Counted from the first letter of the stretch, positions 33,066 through 45,700 are shown. The stretch is DNA of 64,000 nucleotides from Aldrovandia affinis (GCA_029706075.1 JAINUG010000055.1:5637839-5701838); one strand, 5' to 3'. Notes: a model not told the origin generated them from the letters alone. Numbers and translations are program-made.

Positions 33066-34064
33066 GGGGGGGGTACTGTTACGGCCATGGCTACAACTTT
33101 GTTTATTTTTGTTTCCTCGCGTTTTTCCCTTCCCTTTTCCCTGTGTTCCTGTTCTCCCTGTTGTGTTTGTCTGTGTGTGATGTGGGCGCGGCTTCCTCCT
33201 CTGCATTCTCTGGCTCCCTCCTTGATTACAACAGATCTGCAACACCTGTGCTGCCTACTCACCTGCCAATAATGATCATCCCTGCAGTGTATATCAACCC
33301 CGGTTTCTCCTTCATTCCTCGTCAGATCGTTCTGTCTCTCCGCTTCAGTGGTAGCTACATGCAGCAGACCTTTCTAAGCCGTGATTTCCTCCATGTTTAT
33401 TTTCTTCGTCGGTTTATGTGTTTTCCTTTTTTCCTCGTGTTCAGTGGTTAACTTCTCGCCTGCCTGTTTTGCTTGTTCACTCGCTTGCCATCCTGCCTGC
33501 CTGCCCACGGACCAGCCAGCCCACTTCCTTGCCAGCCAGCTTCCCTGCCTACAAGCCAGCTTCCCTGCTTACCTGCCTACAAGCCAGCTTCCCTGCTTGC
33601 CTGCCTACAAGCCAGCTTCCTTGCCTGCCCACTTCCTTGCCTGTCTCCTTCGTCTGCCCTCACCATTGTTCCCCTGCGCCAGTCATTGTATATAATAAAT
33701 ACCCTCCCCTTATCTCATCCTCTGTCAGTGTCCTGCGTTTGGGTCCAATCTGCGTATCAGTCATAACACTCACACTGTGTATTGTAGGAGTGTCCATGTA
33801 TTAAAACCGAAATGAAAAATAAGGTGTCAAAACATTTTGAGTAAATGAAAGGCAATGGTGTGCAAACATCTATGTAAGCACTGCATTTAAATTTCATACT
33901 ATCCTTTCTCTAACAAACATTTTTTAATTTGTATCAGTGTTTTATGATATTCTTCAATAACAAATACCACATGAGTAAAATGTTATGTAGTTTTTGATTA
34001 ACTATGAAAACACACAGATCTTGGTAGTAGACTCTTTTGGGTAGTGGATTTTTGGACCCCACTG

Positions 34065-34066
<2 letters not shown>

Positions 34067-34103
<37 letters not shown>

Positions 34104-36965
34104 ACATGCTGAAATAATGTCCTCCATTCATGTATTTCACTGCAATGACTTGATATCTTTCTCATGGAAACAATCATTCCAATGATCACACATTTTCCTT
34201 TTTTTGTTGTTGTTTGTCTTCTTTTTCCGCGTGGCACTACAGAAAGACTCGGGTTTATGACAGGCCGAATCAACGACGATTTCTGTCGGCAGATATAAAT
34301 CACTCGGGACTCACGTCCCCTTAATTTCCCTTTAAATGAGCTGTCACACTCACTTGCACACTTTCGTCGCGAACGCTGCTGCTAAACCCTTGGGTTGAAT
34401 CGACTCGAAATTACAAATATTTGGGTGAAAAGGCGTACATTTTAAAGGTAGTCGCTTTCTTCTTGGGTCTGTAGCGTAAAGGAGGATACAGAGGTAATGT
34501 ACAGTAATGTAGCTTGTACCATTGTATGATACTGTTACATCTTTGAATACAGTTAGGCGCCTGTAAATCGCTGATCGAGAAAACGAGCGTTTCGAATGTT
34601 TTAATGTTTAAGCTAAGACATCGTTTTATGTAGATATAGCAAGTTATATATCATAGCCACCATGGCAAAATTGTTATGAATGATTTCAACAAAGTTCCGA
34701 AATGCTAACAGCCTTTCCTATCGTTGCATGACAAATTCTAGATTGTATCGTATTATTTATTATCAGCTGTTTAGCTAGCCTATTGTACACAGTATTTATT
34801 TTATTTTATGGCATGTATATCTTGCAAATGTATCAGCAATTCCTGAACCATCCAGCCATTTTATTTGTCAACATTGCTTGAAATATTTTGTTTTGTGCTG
34901 ATGTGATGCCATACAAACCACGGTACCGTCACTCTAACTCCCCCGTGTTTATTATTGTAATACTGTTTTTATATTCCATGCAATATTGCATTGCGAACAT
35001 AGCGAATATTACGCGTTGAGTTTCAGCAAGATAAATTACTGGCATAATAAATATTCTAGGATCACTGGAGGCTAAGATCGATATGTATTGTAAAATAAAT
35101 CCGCTAGAATAAAAACCTGCGGGGTTTTTACAATTTTATTAGGGAAGTTTGCCAACATTAATGGCAATAAATAGCCTAATAAATGCAAAAAATAAAAGCA
35201 AAAAATACAATTAAGTAGGATAATAGCGTTCTTCAGTACCCATTCAACAGTGATCCGCTTTGGTTTTTAAAGCGTAAGAGCCAAACATCGGAACACGCCA
35301 GAAGCAACCTTTCCGGTTTGACTGCATGACATTGACTTTGAACTTTGACGGGTCCGTTACGTAGGATAAAACACGTGCTTCCCAAGTATTACCAAGGTTT
35401 ACTGTCCAAGTTCCATTGTTGCCTCAATGTCCATAGAGCATTGCCATTAACTCTGAATAGTAACAATGAATCATAATCGACAGTATTCAGCATTATGTAA
35501 ACTCATAGGCTAAACGTCAGTGCTGCTGGCCTGCATTTAATGAGAAATTCCATTCAAATGCACTGGATTCTATATCAAATGGCCAATACAGAACAGGCAA
35601 AGTTTACAGGAACGCACAAACTCACTATAATTCAATTGATGCAGTCTCTCCAGTCACCGCTTGTAAGAAACCCTGATTATCGCGATGGTTTGTTTTAAAA
35701 CAGATCAATAAAAAGAACCTCCATTGTAAGGCAGCCAAGACAGGATGGCCAAATTGCTTCCAGTGAACGAGTGGAAAACAGCTTTATTTCTTACGTTTCA
35801 CATGAGCTATAGCGCTATGAGCAATACGCTGCTTCACACCGCCATCGATGAAGTGAATGACTGCAGCTGTAGTTCACGGAAGAATGCATGCACACACACT
35901 ATATTTAAATACGTCAGACAGGTGGCCGTTTGTCCTGTGGCGAAGGTGATGGAGCTGGGACAGCTGGATATTTTATCAGCCTAAATTTAGGTGTGTTTCC
36001 TGAAGTCTGTGTAGTTTGGCTGTTTTTTAAATGGGGCGCCTGCTGTGTTTGTTTACGTATCGGAATGCATAAACGCCACTGCAGTTACTGACCACGCTGA
36101 TGTATCAAAGTTGCCAAATTAATGCAAACGGTTGTGTGATGCTCATCTTCTTACCTGAGCAGCAGCTGGTGGAAGTATGGCCGTTGTAATCGTATAATTG
36201 CTTTGTGGAGCCAGAGTGGAAGGATTCATCCAAAACAAATCAGAGCTCCCACCGCCCCTCCCCTGCTTCTTAGCTTTTTATTTTGATATTTTATAAATAG
36301 GTCAAATGGATCTGCCTACGGTCAGTAGTTGAGTTTGGTTGAATGGTGAATTGCAGAACTGCTCTTTAATAAACTAAATTATTTAACAATTATTCAGGAA
36401 ACAAAATGCATCACTGTATGGTCTCTTTTAGCTGTACTGTTAAAATACATGAATATTGTTTCAAAGATTGAGGCATCTCATTTTTACCTGAATAATCCTG
36501 GCCCACTGGCATTTTTTTTGTCTCTCCTAATGCTCATATTCTTGGTTTCGTTTAAAAAGCATGTATTTTAATTTAGGGCAACCCTTTTCTGCAAACCTTT
36601 CAAATTGTAAATATAATCAGTGTATATAATCATAACATTGGAGAGCTGCTTTGTAAGTAGATATGTTTCTGTTTGAATAATGTATTTTGGGGGAAAGAAA
36701 TAACCTTGATTAGCCCCTCTTTCCCTACTTAAGGATTAGCTTAATGGATCAAAGCGATGTACTGCAGATTTCTGAAGGCTTTCTTTTGATAGAGCGCTGA
36801 ATTGAAAAAAAGAAGCCCAACAGGATGCTGGGATGTATAGCAAAGCTGATACGAGCTCGGCCAGATATTCAACAAGCCTTTCAGTAATCTGGGTCATTTG
36901 CTAGCTAGGTAGGTGGAATATGATGTATCCATGCAAGATCGCTTAGCTTTGAACACTGGTACATA
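34067..36965. other. Spacer that may hold the abhd6 promoter and non-coding first exon
   Basis: An (TA)n/(TG)n run (34066-34105) follows the MITE. From 34340 to 36960 I see no coding exon and no repeat family. The first coding exon of abhd6 starts 13 bases after a likely splice acceptor (39743), so a 5' non-coding exon is expected upstream. A candidate donor, CAGAGGTAATG near 34490, is only a suggestion. Confidence 0.4.
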
Positions 36966-38698
36966 CAGTCAGGTCCATAAATATTTGGGCATTGACAAAG
37001 TTATTGTTACTTTAGCTGTCTACCACAGCATATTGGAAATGAATATGATCTAAAAGTGACTTTCAGCTTTAATTTGAGGGTATTTACATCCAAATCGGGT
37101 GAACGGTGTAGGAATTACAGCACTTTTTAGATGTGGTCACCCCCTTTTTAAGGGACCAAAAGTAATTGAACAATTGGCTGCTCAGCTGTTCCATAGCCAG
37201 GTGTGTGTTATTCCCTCATTATTTCATTTACGAGTAAGCAGATAAAGGGTCTAGAGTTGATTAGAGTTGATTTCAACTGTGGAATTTGCATTTGGAATCT
37301 GTTGCTGTTAACTGTCAATATGAAGTCCAAAGAGCTGTCACTGCCAGTGAAGCAAGCCATCATTAGGCTGAAAAATCAAAACAAACCCATCAGAGAGATA
37401 ACAAAAACAATAGGTGTGGCCAACTATAAAATCAATTATTTCATACATTCTTAAAAAGAAAGAATGTACTGGTGGGCTCAGGAACACCAAAAGGCCCAGA
37501 AGACCACAGAAAACAACTGTGGTGGATGACAGAAGAATTATTTCCCTGGTGAAGAAAACCCCCTTCACAACAGTTGGCCAGATCAAGAACACCCTCCAGG
37601 AGGTAGGCGTATCTGTGTCAAAGTCAACAATCAAGAGAAGACTTCACCAGAGTAAATACAGAGGGTTTACCACAAGATGTGGCATTGTTATGCCTCAAAA
37701 ACAGGAAGACCAGATTAGAGTTTGCCAAAAAACATCTAAAAAGACCTATGGACAGATGAGACAAAGATCAACTTGTACCAGAATGATGGGAAGAGAAGAG
37801 TATGGAAAAGGGAAGGAACTGCTCATGATCCGAAGCATACCACCTCATCTGTGAAGCACGGTGGAGGTAGTGTTATGGCGTGGGCATGTATGGCTGCCAA
37901 TGGAAGTGGTTCCCTTGTATTTATTGATGATGTGACTGCTGACAAAAGCAGCAGGATTAATTCTGAAGTGTATAGGGCTATATCATCTGCTGAGATTCAG
38001 CCAAATGCTTCAAAACTCATTGGACGGCGCTTCACAGTGCAGATGGACAATGACCAGACTTCAGGCATTCATTGACTGCAAAGGATTTGCAACCAAGTAT
38101 TAGTATTAAAAATGACAATTTACACGGCGACCAGGGTTCGATTCCACAGGAGTGCCACCGGGGGCGGCAATTGGCTCTCCGCCCCAGGGAGGGGGAAGGG
38201 AAGCTGACAAGACGTTCGCTGTGCACAGGAGTGGCTCTGGGGTGCCGGAGTTATGGTCGACAGCATGACGAGTGCCATCTCGGAGGAGACAATACTTTGC
38301 GTTGTCACTACTGGTCACAGGGCTACGGCAGCAAACTACGAGGGAGGGATTGACCAGAAAATAGTGGGTGTAATTGGCTACCAAATTGGGGGAAAAATGA
38401 GATAAAATCAGAAAAAACTAAATAAATGTATTTTTAATTTTTATGACAATTCATTTTATGATTATTTTAGTTTGTCCAATTACTTTTGAGCCCTTAAAAT
38501 GGGGGGGGGGGGCTATGTATAAAAATGGTTGTAATTCCTACAAGGTTCATACAATATTTTTGACAAAACCCTTAAATTAAAGCTGAAAGTTTACACTTAA
38601 AGCGCATCTTGTTGTTTAATTTCAAATCCATTGTGCTGGCGTACTAAGCCAAAATGATGAAAATTATGTCACTGTCCAAATACTTATGGACCTGACTG
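36966..38698 (+). mobile_element. Tc1-like element split by a SINE
   Basis: CAGTCAGGTCCATAAATATT at the left and the inverse AATACTTATGGACCTGACTG type end at the right are flanked by TA (36964-36965, 38699-38700). Plus-strand transposase pieces: an N-terminal helix-turn-helix (LKNQNKPIREITKTIGVANY near 37360-37430), SKSTIKRRLHQSKYRG near 37620-37670 and MAWACMAANGSG near 37880. These are in different frames. A family B SINE interrupts it at 38121-38442 with the target duplication ATGACAATT (38112-38120 and 38443-38451). Confidence 0.93.
38121..38442 (+). mobile_element. tRNA-derived SINE, family B, inside a Tc1 element
   Basis: CGACCAGGGTTCGATTCCAC is the B-box region, then GGCAATTGGCTCTCCGCCCC and the end GTAATTGGCTACCAAATTGG plus an A-rich tail. 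It is bounded by a 9-bp duplication. The head is 5'-truncated. Confidence 0.9.
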
Positions 38699-38744
38699 TA
38701 TGTATACTTGCTTACTCCTCAAAAAACAAAACACACAAAAAAAA

Positions 38745-38920
38745 CCCAGTGTTACAAGTATGGTATGCACCTGCCTACAACGAAGTCTATCGCTGTATTA
38801 CTGCACTGATCTCTTGCGCAAACTATGATGGTTCTTACCATGTATTAATGCACATCTTGTAAGTCGCTCTGGATAAGAGCATCTGCTAAATACTTTAAAT
38901 GTAAAATGTAAAATGGGACA
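38745..38920 (+). mobile_element. L2/SINE tail fragment
   Basis: CAGTGTTACAAGTATGGTAT, TATTACTGCACTGATCTCTT and TAAGTCGCTCTGGATAAGAG match the 3' end of the L2 copy at 52418-52926. Confidence 0.72.
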
Positions 38921-39019
38921 ACAACGGTTGTCAGTCTGAGGTGTCTTTGCATTACACATTCACTAATTTACATTTACAGCTTATGAGGAGTTTCTTATTG
39001 TGTTGTGCTCGGACAATTT

Positions 39020-39022
39020 ATT

Positions 39023-39096
<74 letters not shown>
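39020..39096. repeat. (TAA)n microsatellite
   Basis: About 24 uninterrupted AAT units directly precede a SINE head. A shorter run follows that SINE (39460-39485). Confidence 0.95.
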
Positions 39097-39097
<1 letters not shown>

Positions 39098-39098
<1 letters not shown>

Positions 39099-39465
39099 CG
39101 GCCTCTCGCGTGGTCCAGTGGTTACAACGTTAGACACTGGCCACGGAGACCGGGTTCGATTCCCGTCCGCCAGAGTCGGCTCTGGCCGGGAGTGCCATCG
39201 GGCGGCATTGGCTGTCCGCCCCAGGAGGGGGGGGAAGCCGACACACACAGTTAAATGCGCACAGGAGTGGTTCTGTGGTACCGATTTACAGTAGACGGCA
39301 CGACGAGTGTTGTCTCGGAGGAGGCAGCGCTACACCCTTGTCACTGCCGGTCACAGGACTACGGCAGCCAACTATAGGGGTAAAGGGGATTGAACTAAGC
39401 ACACAGGTAATTGGCTACCAAATTGGGAGAAAACGGGGTAAAATCTGAAAAAAATAAAAATAATA
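39098..39465 (+). mobile_element. tRNA-derived SINE, family B, near full length
   Basis: The head GCGGCCTCTCGCGTGGTCCA and GACCGGGTTCGATTCCCGTC give A- and B-box-like promoter elements. The body has CATTGGCTGTCCGCCCCAGG and the end AATTGGCTACCAAATTGGGA. It is flanked on both sides by AAT repeats and ends about 290 bp before the abhd6 start codon. Confidence 0.88.
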
Positions 39466-39756
39466 ATAATAATAATAATAACAATAATACTAGTGATAAT
39501 TAATAACAATAATGGATTGTGCTTCATGATCTCAAAGCGCTTTTACAGTGAAGGGGGGTGAGGTGGGGGGGAACTCACCCCAACCACCACCACATCTAGA
39601 ATAGCACCCAATTGGGTGGAGTACTGGCCAACGAGCATTGCACAAAATTAACATCGTTTGCACCGAGTGGTCGCCTGGTTGAGCACACCTGGTGTTGAGC
39701 ACATGTTGGATGAGACTGAGACTGGCAATGTCCAACCCCACAGGTGAGCCTCGGCG

Positions 39757-42700
39757 ATGGACCTGGAGCTGGGGAACATGTTGCTCATCGCCGGAGGGAC
39801 ATTGGCCATTCCCATCCTGGCTTTCGTGGCCTCCTTCCTGCTGTGGCCTGCTGCACTGATCAGGGTTTATTACTGGTAAGGGCCGTGTCTTTGAGGGCAG
39901 ATCAGCTGACATGTTATTACACACATTGTCCAGTCAGCTCACATGCAGATTCAGAGGTCCTCTGAATTAAACAGAATATAGTCATTGCCATGCATTGGCT
40001 CAATACAACACTGTATGGTCAAATATGACCCATTATATGCAGTAGATGCATACAGTATAATGAAATGTACTTGGAATATTTGTTAAATATATTACAGTGG
40101 TGAGTGGTAAGGAAAGTGTTTGACGTATGCATACATGTATGTATGTATGTATGTATGATGCTGTATGATGCTTCTAATATATATTTTTTATTTACTTAGT
40201 CTTTAGTTTCAGTTTGTGAAGCATTTCCCCATCTCTAAAATGTCTGAAATGTTGAAATGTCTCTAACCCTATTCCAAATGAAAGAAGATGAGGGTTTTGT
40301 CCACCGATTTGTGCTTTGTGTTTCCCCCCTGTGGCCTCTCTCAGTTTTGTGGGGTAAAGGCTGCGGAGTGCAGCAGTGCAGCACAAACATGCTGCACTGC
40401 CCTGTGGTGTTTGCAATCTAATTGCAGCGTGGCACGTGGCCACGTGTTCCTTCCTCCCAGGCGGGGGAAAGGACATAGGCCGCTGATTTCAAAGCATGAC
40501 TCATATTTAAAGGCATTTTCAATTTGAGATGGAGATTAGCACTCAACGCTAATCTCTAGTTCAAAGTACTTATTATTCAGTGTCCTTGGGAGAGGGAAAG
40601 GGAGGGGTGATGCTACTGAATGAATCACCCACATTCCTATTCTGGGAACACTGAACACTTCCCAACCACAAAAACTAAAAAATATCTTCATGATTTATAG
40701 AAGCGTACTATACAGCAACACATTTTTTTAAACACATTTTTGTCCCTTTTTTGTCCCAATTTGGAATGCCCAATCATATTCACAAGCCACGTTCGCTGCA
40801 ACCCCCACCATCAATCCGGCAGAGTGTGCAGACAAGCAGGCGCTCTTCTGCAGGCGAAACACGTGATGCCAGCCGTTGCTTCTTTTCACACTGCAGTCTA
40901 CAAGCTATGCTCGCACAGACGTGAGTCGGAGGAAGACACTTCATGCGCAGCTTTATATCGGCAGATTGTGGGCCCCATTGACAGCTGGGGGTCGCTGGTG
41001 TGCGATGAGACACAGACACCCAGCCGACTGAATCTCGCCCTCTCTGGGCAGCGGAACCGCCAATCATGCATCGCCCTGTGGGGCTGCTGGCCAGAGTCGA
41101 CACTGACACGGTCTGGATTGAATACCAGACCGTGGGGCTCATCCACACACTAGAACAGTGCTTTAACAGGATGCAGACCCTGGGGCACATCCACAGACTA
41201 GAACAGTGCCTTAACGGGATGAGCCACACAGCAGCCCCATACAGAAACAGATTTGATGCGTTGATAGCTTTGAAGGCCTGGTGTCCGGTTACTGCATTGA
41301 CACTGTGACTGCATTGTGCCCTGCTGTTTTTATGCCACTTTTATGCCACTGCGATTCCCAGGTACTGGAGGAGGGCCCTCGGCCTCCAGGTGCGATACGC
41401 AGACTGCGAGGCGTACCGCTTCTGCTACTCAACGAGAGGGAAGCCTGGGAGTAGGCCGTCTGTCCTGATGCTACATGGTTTCTCCACCCACAAAGACATG
41501 TGGCTGTCCGTGGCCAAGGTAAGCCCAATGGCAAAACAGAGCAGGTCAAACCAGAGCGGGCCAAACCAGAGCGGGCCAAAACAGAGAGGGCCAAACAGAG
41601 AGGGCCAAACAGAGTGGGCCAAAACAGAGCGGGCCAAAACAGAGAGGGCCAAACAGAGTGGGCCAAAGCAGAGCGGGCCTAACCAGGGTGGGCCTAATTC
41701 TGCCAGCATAAACAAGCACAGTTAGCAACGAAATCCATTTGCCCTAACTGCCTTGAAAGTGGCTTATGCTATTATTATGCAATTATTAAGGCTGGTCTCT
41801 CTAATCATCACATAACACCAGGCTAATTTCCAGATTACAGTTCCTGAAAAGGCTAAAGTCGGCTTTTGGTACCACCTACATAAGTGGTTCTCAATTCTGG
41901 TCATGGAGGGCCACAGGGTCTGCTGGATTCATCCTTACCCAGCAGTTAATTTATCAATTAAACCAGTTTTTCCTGGTGTCCAAACAGTCAAAAAGGACAT
42001 GGGGTCTGATCTTTTCAAATCAGATTTGAATCACATTCAGAGGTGGTTTGAAATCCGACACAAATACCCGTCTATGCGACTACCGTCTGGACGGTCGGAT
42101 CAGCGTTATTTGCCCCTAAGTGTTTCTTTTCGTCACTCCGCACGTGACATCATCACTGTGCGGCACAATTGAAACAACAAACAAACAGAGGTGTCCTGGC
42201 ACAGCTGCCTGAACACACAAATCCGATCTGCTCACTTGTAATTTGCTGTATGGACCTAGACAGTTTCAGAATAAAGGATAAAACCCTGATTATGCCTGAT
42301 TATAACCTAACCCTAACTCTATATGTCTGTGCTGTGTCCATCTGCGCAGTACCTTCCGAAACACCTGCATGTGGTGTGTGTTGACATGCCCGGACATGAG
42401 GGCACGACGCGCACTAACGCTGCGGACTACTCCATCGACGGGCAGGTGACACGGATACACCAGGTGAGGGGCTTCACACTCTGCTGTGGATTGTGCTGAA
42501 TGCACTCACTCGGTAAACACGGGGTATTTGGTCTGCAAGGGTTCCCGTAAAGCAGGGGTTACCAATCTTATCTGAGGAGGGCCAGTGTGGGTGCAGGCTT
42601 TTGTTCTAGCCCTGCACTACAACACCTGATTCAACTGATCAACCAATCATGGTCTTCAATCGAGACCTTGATTCGTTGAATTGAGTGTTTTAGTGCTTGG

Positions 42701-45700
42701 CTAGAACAAAAGCCTGCACCGACACCCGCCCTTCTCGGTTAAGATTGTTGACCCCTGCCGTAACGCCATCAGATTAACAAATGTGTTGTGATCAAAGGTG
42801 GGGGGTGACTAGAGTACATGAACGATTATCACGCTGTTGGGTTTACCGGAAGAACTAGAGACAACGTAATTTTCTGGAATTTTCCCACTGTACGTACCAA
42901 ATTTAGCGACTCTTCTTCGAACGGATCAGGTTCTGTGCTAGTTGGCTTTTTCAACTGTGTGTTATAGTGCCACCGTGTGGCCAATTAGAGCCATATTTAT
43001 GTACTTGTACTTAGTATAACCCTCTACAAACATGCCAAGTTGGGTGAGTTTTCACTAATTCCTGTGCGTTTTAACGCCACATTTGTAAAAGTGGCGGGGG
43101 AAAAAACCTTTAGAATAGGGTGCATAAGCACGTACATTGTTTGTCCCCCTAATAACAACAACAATAATAATAATAATAATAGTAATACTACTACAACCAT
43201 GAGGCAACACAGTCATTACCCTGAAAAGGAGTCGACAATATTCGATTCATCCCAGCACTGTGTGCTGGAGCTCTTTATTGTGAAATATATCTGTTTTAAA
43301 ATGTGCTTTGTGTCATTCAGCCAGCCTGACTCCTACCAAATCAGGATTCAGGCACAGTGGGCCGCATTAATCAAGCAAAATATGAACAACTTTGTTCGGA
43401 AATCGTTAGTAAATGGATTCACACAAGAATTGTGCCATTCATCAAAGTTTTTGTGTGTGAGATTTGTTAGTAGGTCTGAGCAGATATTAAGATTTCACAG
43501 ATTTATGAGTACTCCTGACCACTTGTATTATGTGCATAAATAAATGTAACCATTATAACCCTTGTTATGGGTGTTTTTCCTTTTACTTATATTAATAGAT
43601 AGTATCAGGATACAATTAGTGATATGAAAATCACAATTATATTCAATATAGAAAAAGGTTATATATGCATTTCATTTGATTTATTGATTTAGTCAATATT
43701 AAGCAATTAAATATTGCTTATTTGAATTTTAGGTTCATAAATATTCGAACATATTATTAACATAAATATATATTTTGATTGAATATTTCTCATTTAAATT
43801 ATTTTACAGATTGCTTTGTGTGCACTGAGCCTTCTTTTTAGCCTCCAGCTTCATATCGAACCACTTTTGAACCACAGGCGACACATAATTCACAGCCACA
43901 GTAATGTTCTGCCACGCTAGGGTTCTTCCTGTCCCCGTCACCCCACTGCTCATGCTACTGAATAGTACTGCTATGTTTCTTTTCGAGTATACCTCAGTTA
44001 AGATGATTTCAAGTTCTTCTTCATTTTTTTCATTGCTATCTTTCTGTTCCCCTGTCAGGTCATGGGAATTCCACACTCATTATATGGTATGTTAGGGGCT
44101 CGATTTATGTGAACGCGCTTCTCATTTAGGATTGATTGATGTTCATCAACATACGCACGTGCATTTGTATCCTTTTATGAGGAAATGCGCGCACAATTCT
44201 ACAAAAGTATTGATAAATGAGGCCTACTGTGTGTGTTTTTGCACAACACAACACTTTCTGAGTTTGTGTCATTATTATTATCATCATATAATCATATGTA
44301 ATCATATAATGGACATGTAACTGACAGTTTTCAGATCTTCGACCAGTTGCTTAAGGCGGTGGAATTGTTTTGCTATGGCGTGCTGCTATGGCTACACGTT
44401 CCTGCGGGAATCCCTGGCATGTAAGACCGCTATTGCAGTGTGTGCTGTATTTCTGAAAGTGGTAAGGCACTGTGGGATATAGTGGAGTTATTGATGTCTG
44501 TCGTGGTCCCTCCACCACCCCCTTCTCCCCCCTTAACAGTTTGTGGACAACCTCCGGCTGAACAAGAAACCCTTCCATTTGGTGGGCACGTCCATGGGAG
44601 GAAATGTGGCTGGAGTTTATGCTGCCCGCTACCCCTCGGACGTCTCCAGCCTCACGCTTATTTGTCCTGCAGGTCAGTCGGGGTCGTGCGTCCATTACCG
44701 TTTTGTGATGGACCATTTTGTCGTCCTGTCCCCCCCCTCGAATGCCTTGTGCTCTCTGTGGTTGTTTTTCCATTATATTTTACTGAACTATGGAAAGAAT
44801 AAAGGAAGCACCACTGTCACTAGACATACAGACAGGCACACACATTCTCGTCTGCGTCAACGCTTGGAAGTGAAGACACAAAAAACACACACATACGCAC
44901 ATGCTCAGCCCTCCACACCTGGATTCAAAGCGCACAGATGTAGACAGATGCACCCCCACACACACACAGACACACAGACCCTCGCATGCATGTTTGTTTA
45001 GAAATAAGTATAAGGGATATGCAGTATGATGAGAATTGAACGTGACTGCCGTAATCTTGTTTTGAGACCCAATTTTCAAACATCATTTCAAGTGCTTGTC
45101 TGCTCCTCTCTTGCTGGCCCGCCCTGTAGGCCTGAAGCAACCCCATGAAAGCAAGTTTGTCAAACACCTGCGGGTGCTGGAGAAGACCCAGAACATCCAG
45201 GGTGTCCCTCTCATACCGTCCACGTCTGACGAGATGGACGACATGATAAAGCTGGTCTCCCACATCCGCTACAAGATCCCTCAACAGGTAGAGCTTCCAC
45301 TCCAAAAGGCAGCACTGGCTGACAGGAGTCCCTCTATGATGTAGGTTAGGCTTTCCAGCGGCAGTGTAGTATAATGGTTAGGGAACTGGGCTTGTAACTC
45401 AGAGGTTGCCGGTTTGATTCCCAGGTGGGGCACAGCTTTTTTTACCCTTAAGCAACGGTACTTAATCTGAATTGCTTCAGTAAATATCCAGCTGTATAAA
45501 TGGATTGTATGTAAGGAACATGTAAACTGTTTAAGTCGCTGTGGATAAGAGCGTCTGCTAAATGCCTGTAATGCAATGTACTTTTGATTCCCCCCAATAT
45601 GTTGACCAGTCTCATAAAATGAGACTTGAAAAAAGTAGCATGTTAATGCAGATTTATTTTTGTTGGATTTTATTTGAAAGAATTATAGGTGTGAATAATT

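Larger units (their letters stand above)
31373..33768 (+). mobile_element. Non-autonomous Ty3/gypsy (chromovirus) LTR retroelement
   Basis: Two LTRs, 31373-32167 and 33077-33768, both start TGTTAC and end CATAACA. The element is flanked by a perfect 5-bp target duplication CTCAC (31368-31372 and 33769-33773). A polypurine tract (GAGGGGGGGG, 33064-33073) precedes the right LTR. The interior is only about 0.9 kb with a single ORF (32184-33065), so protease, reverse transcriptase, RNase H and most of integrase are missing. The LTRs differ mainly by copy number of a TGCCTACAAGCCAGCTTCCC unit. Confidence 0.95.
31098..34064. mobile_element. Tc1/mariner MITE split by an LTR element
   Basis: The ends CAGTGGGGTCCAAAAGTCTG (31098) and GGATTTTTGGACCCCACTG (to 34064) are inverted repeats that extend inwards (CTACCAAGATCTG against CAGATCTTGGTAG) and are flanked by TA on both sides. 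The LTR retroelement 31373-33768 is inserted inside. Without it the MITE would be about 570 bp and non-coding. Confidence 0.92.

Noticed and set aside
32184-33180. Host gene with a chromodomain
   Set aside because: It lies between two LTRs with target duplication and a polypurine tract, so it belongs to the retroelement.
39098-39175. tRNA gene with A and B boxes
   Set aside because: It is the head of a repeated SINE with a long non-tRNA body and no good cloverleaf; the same holds for heads at 9105, 45360 and 56314.
40780-41229. 149-aa minus-strand ORF in abhd6 intron 1
   Set aside because: It lies within an interspersed repeat with internal duplications and shows no protein-family motif.
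41528-41698. CRISPR-like direct repeats
   Set aside because: It is a continuous minisatellite without unique spacers in an animal intron; the same applies to 31855-31990 and 32530-32790.
43040-43543. 167-aa plus-strand ORF in abhd6 intron 3
   Set aside because: It contains an Asn run from an AAT microsatellite and otherwise random-looking sequence with no family pattern.
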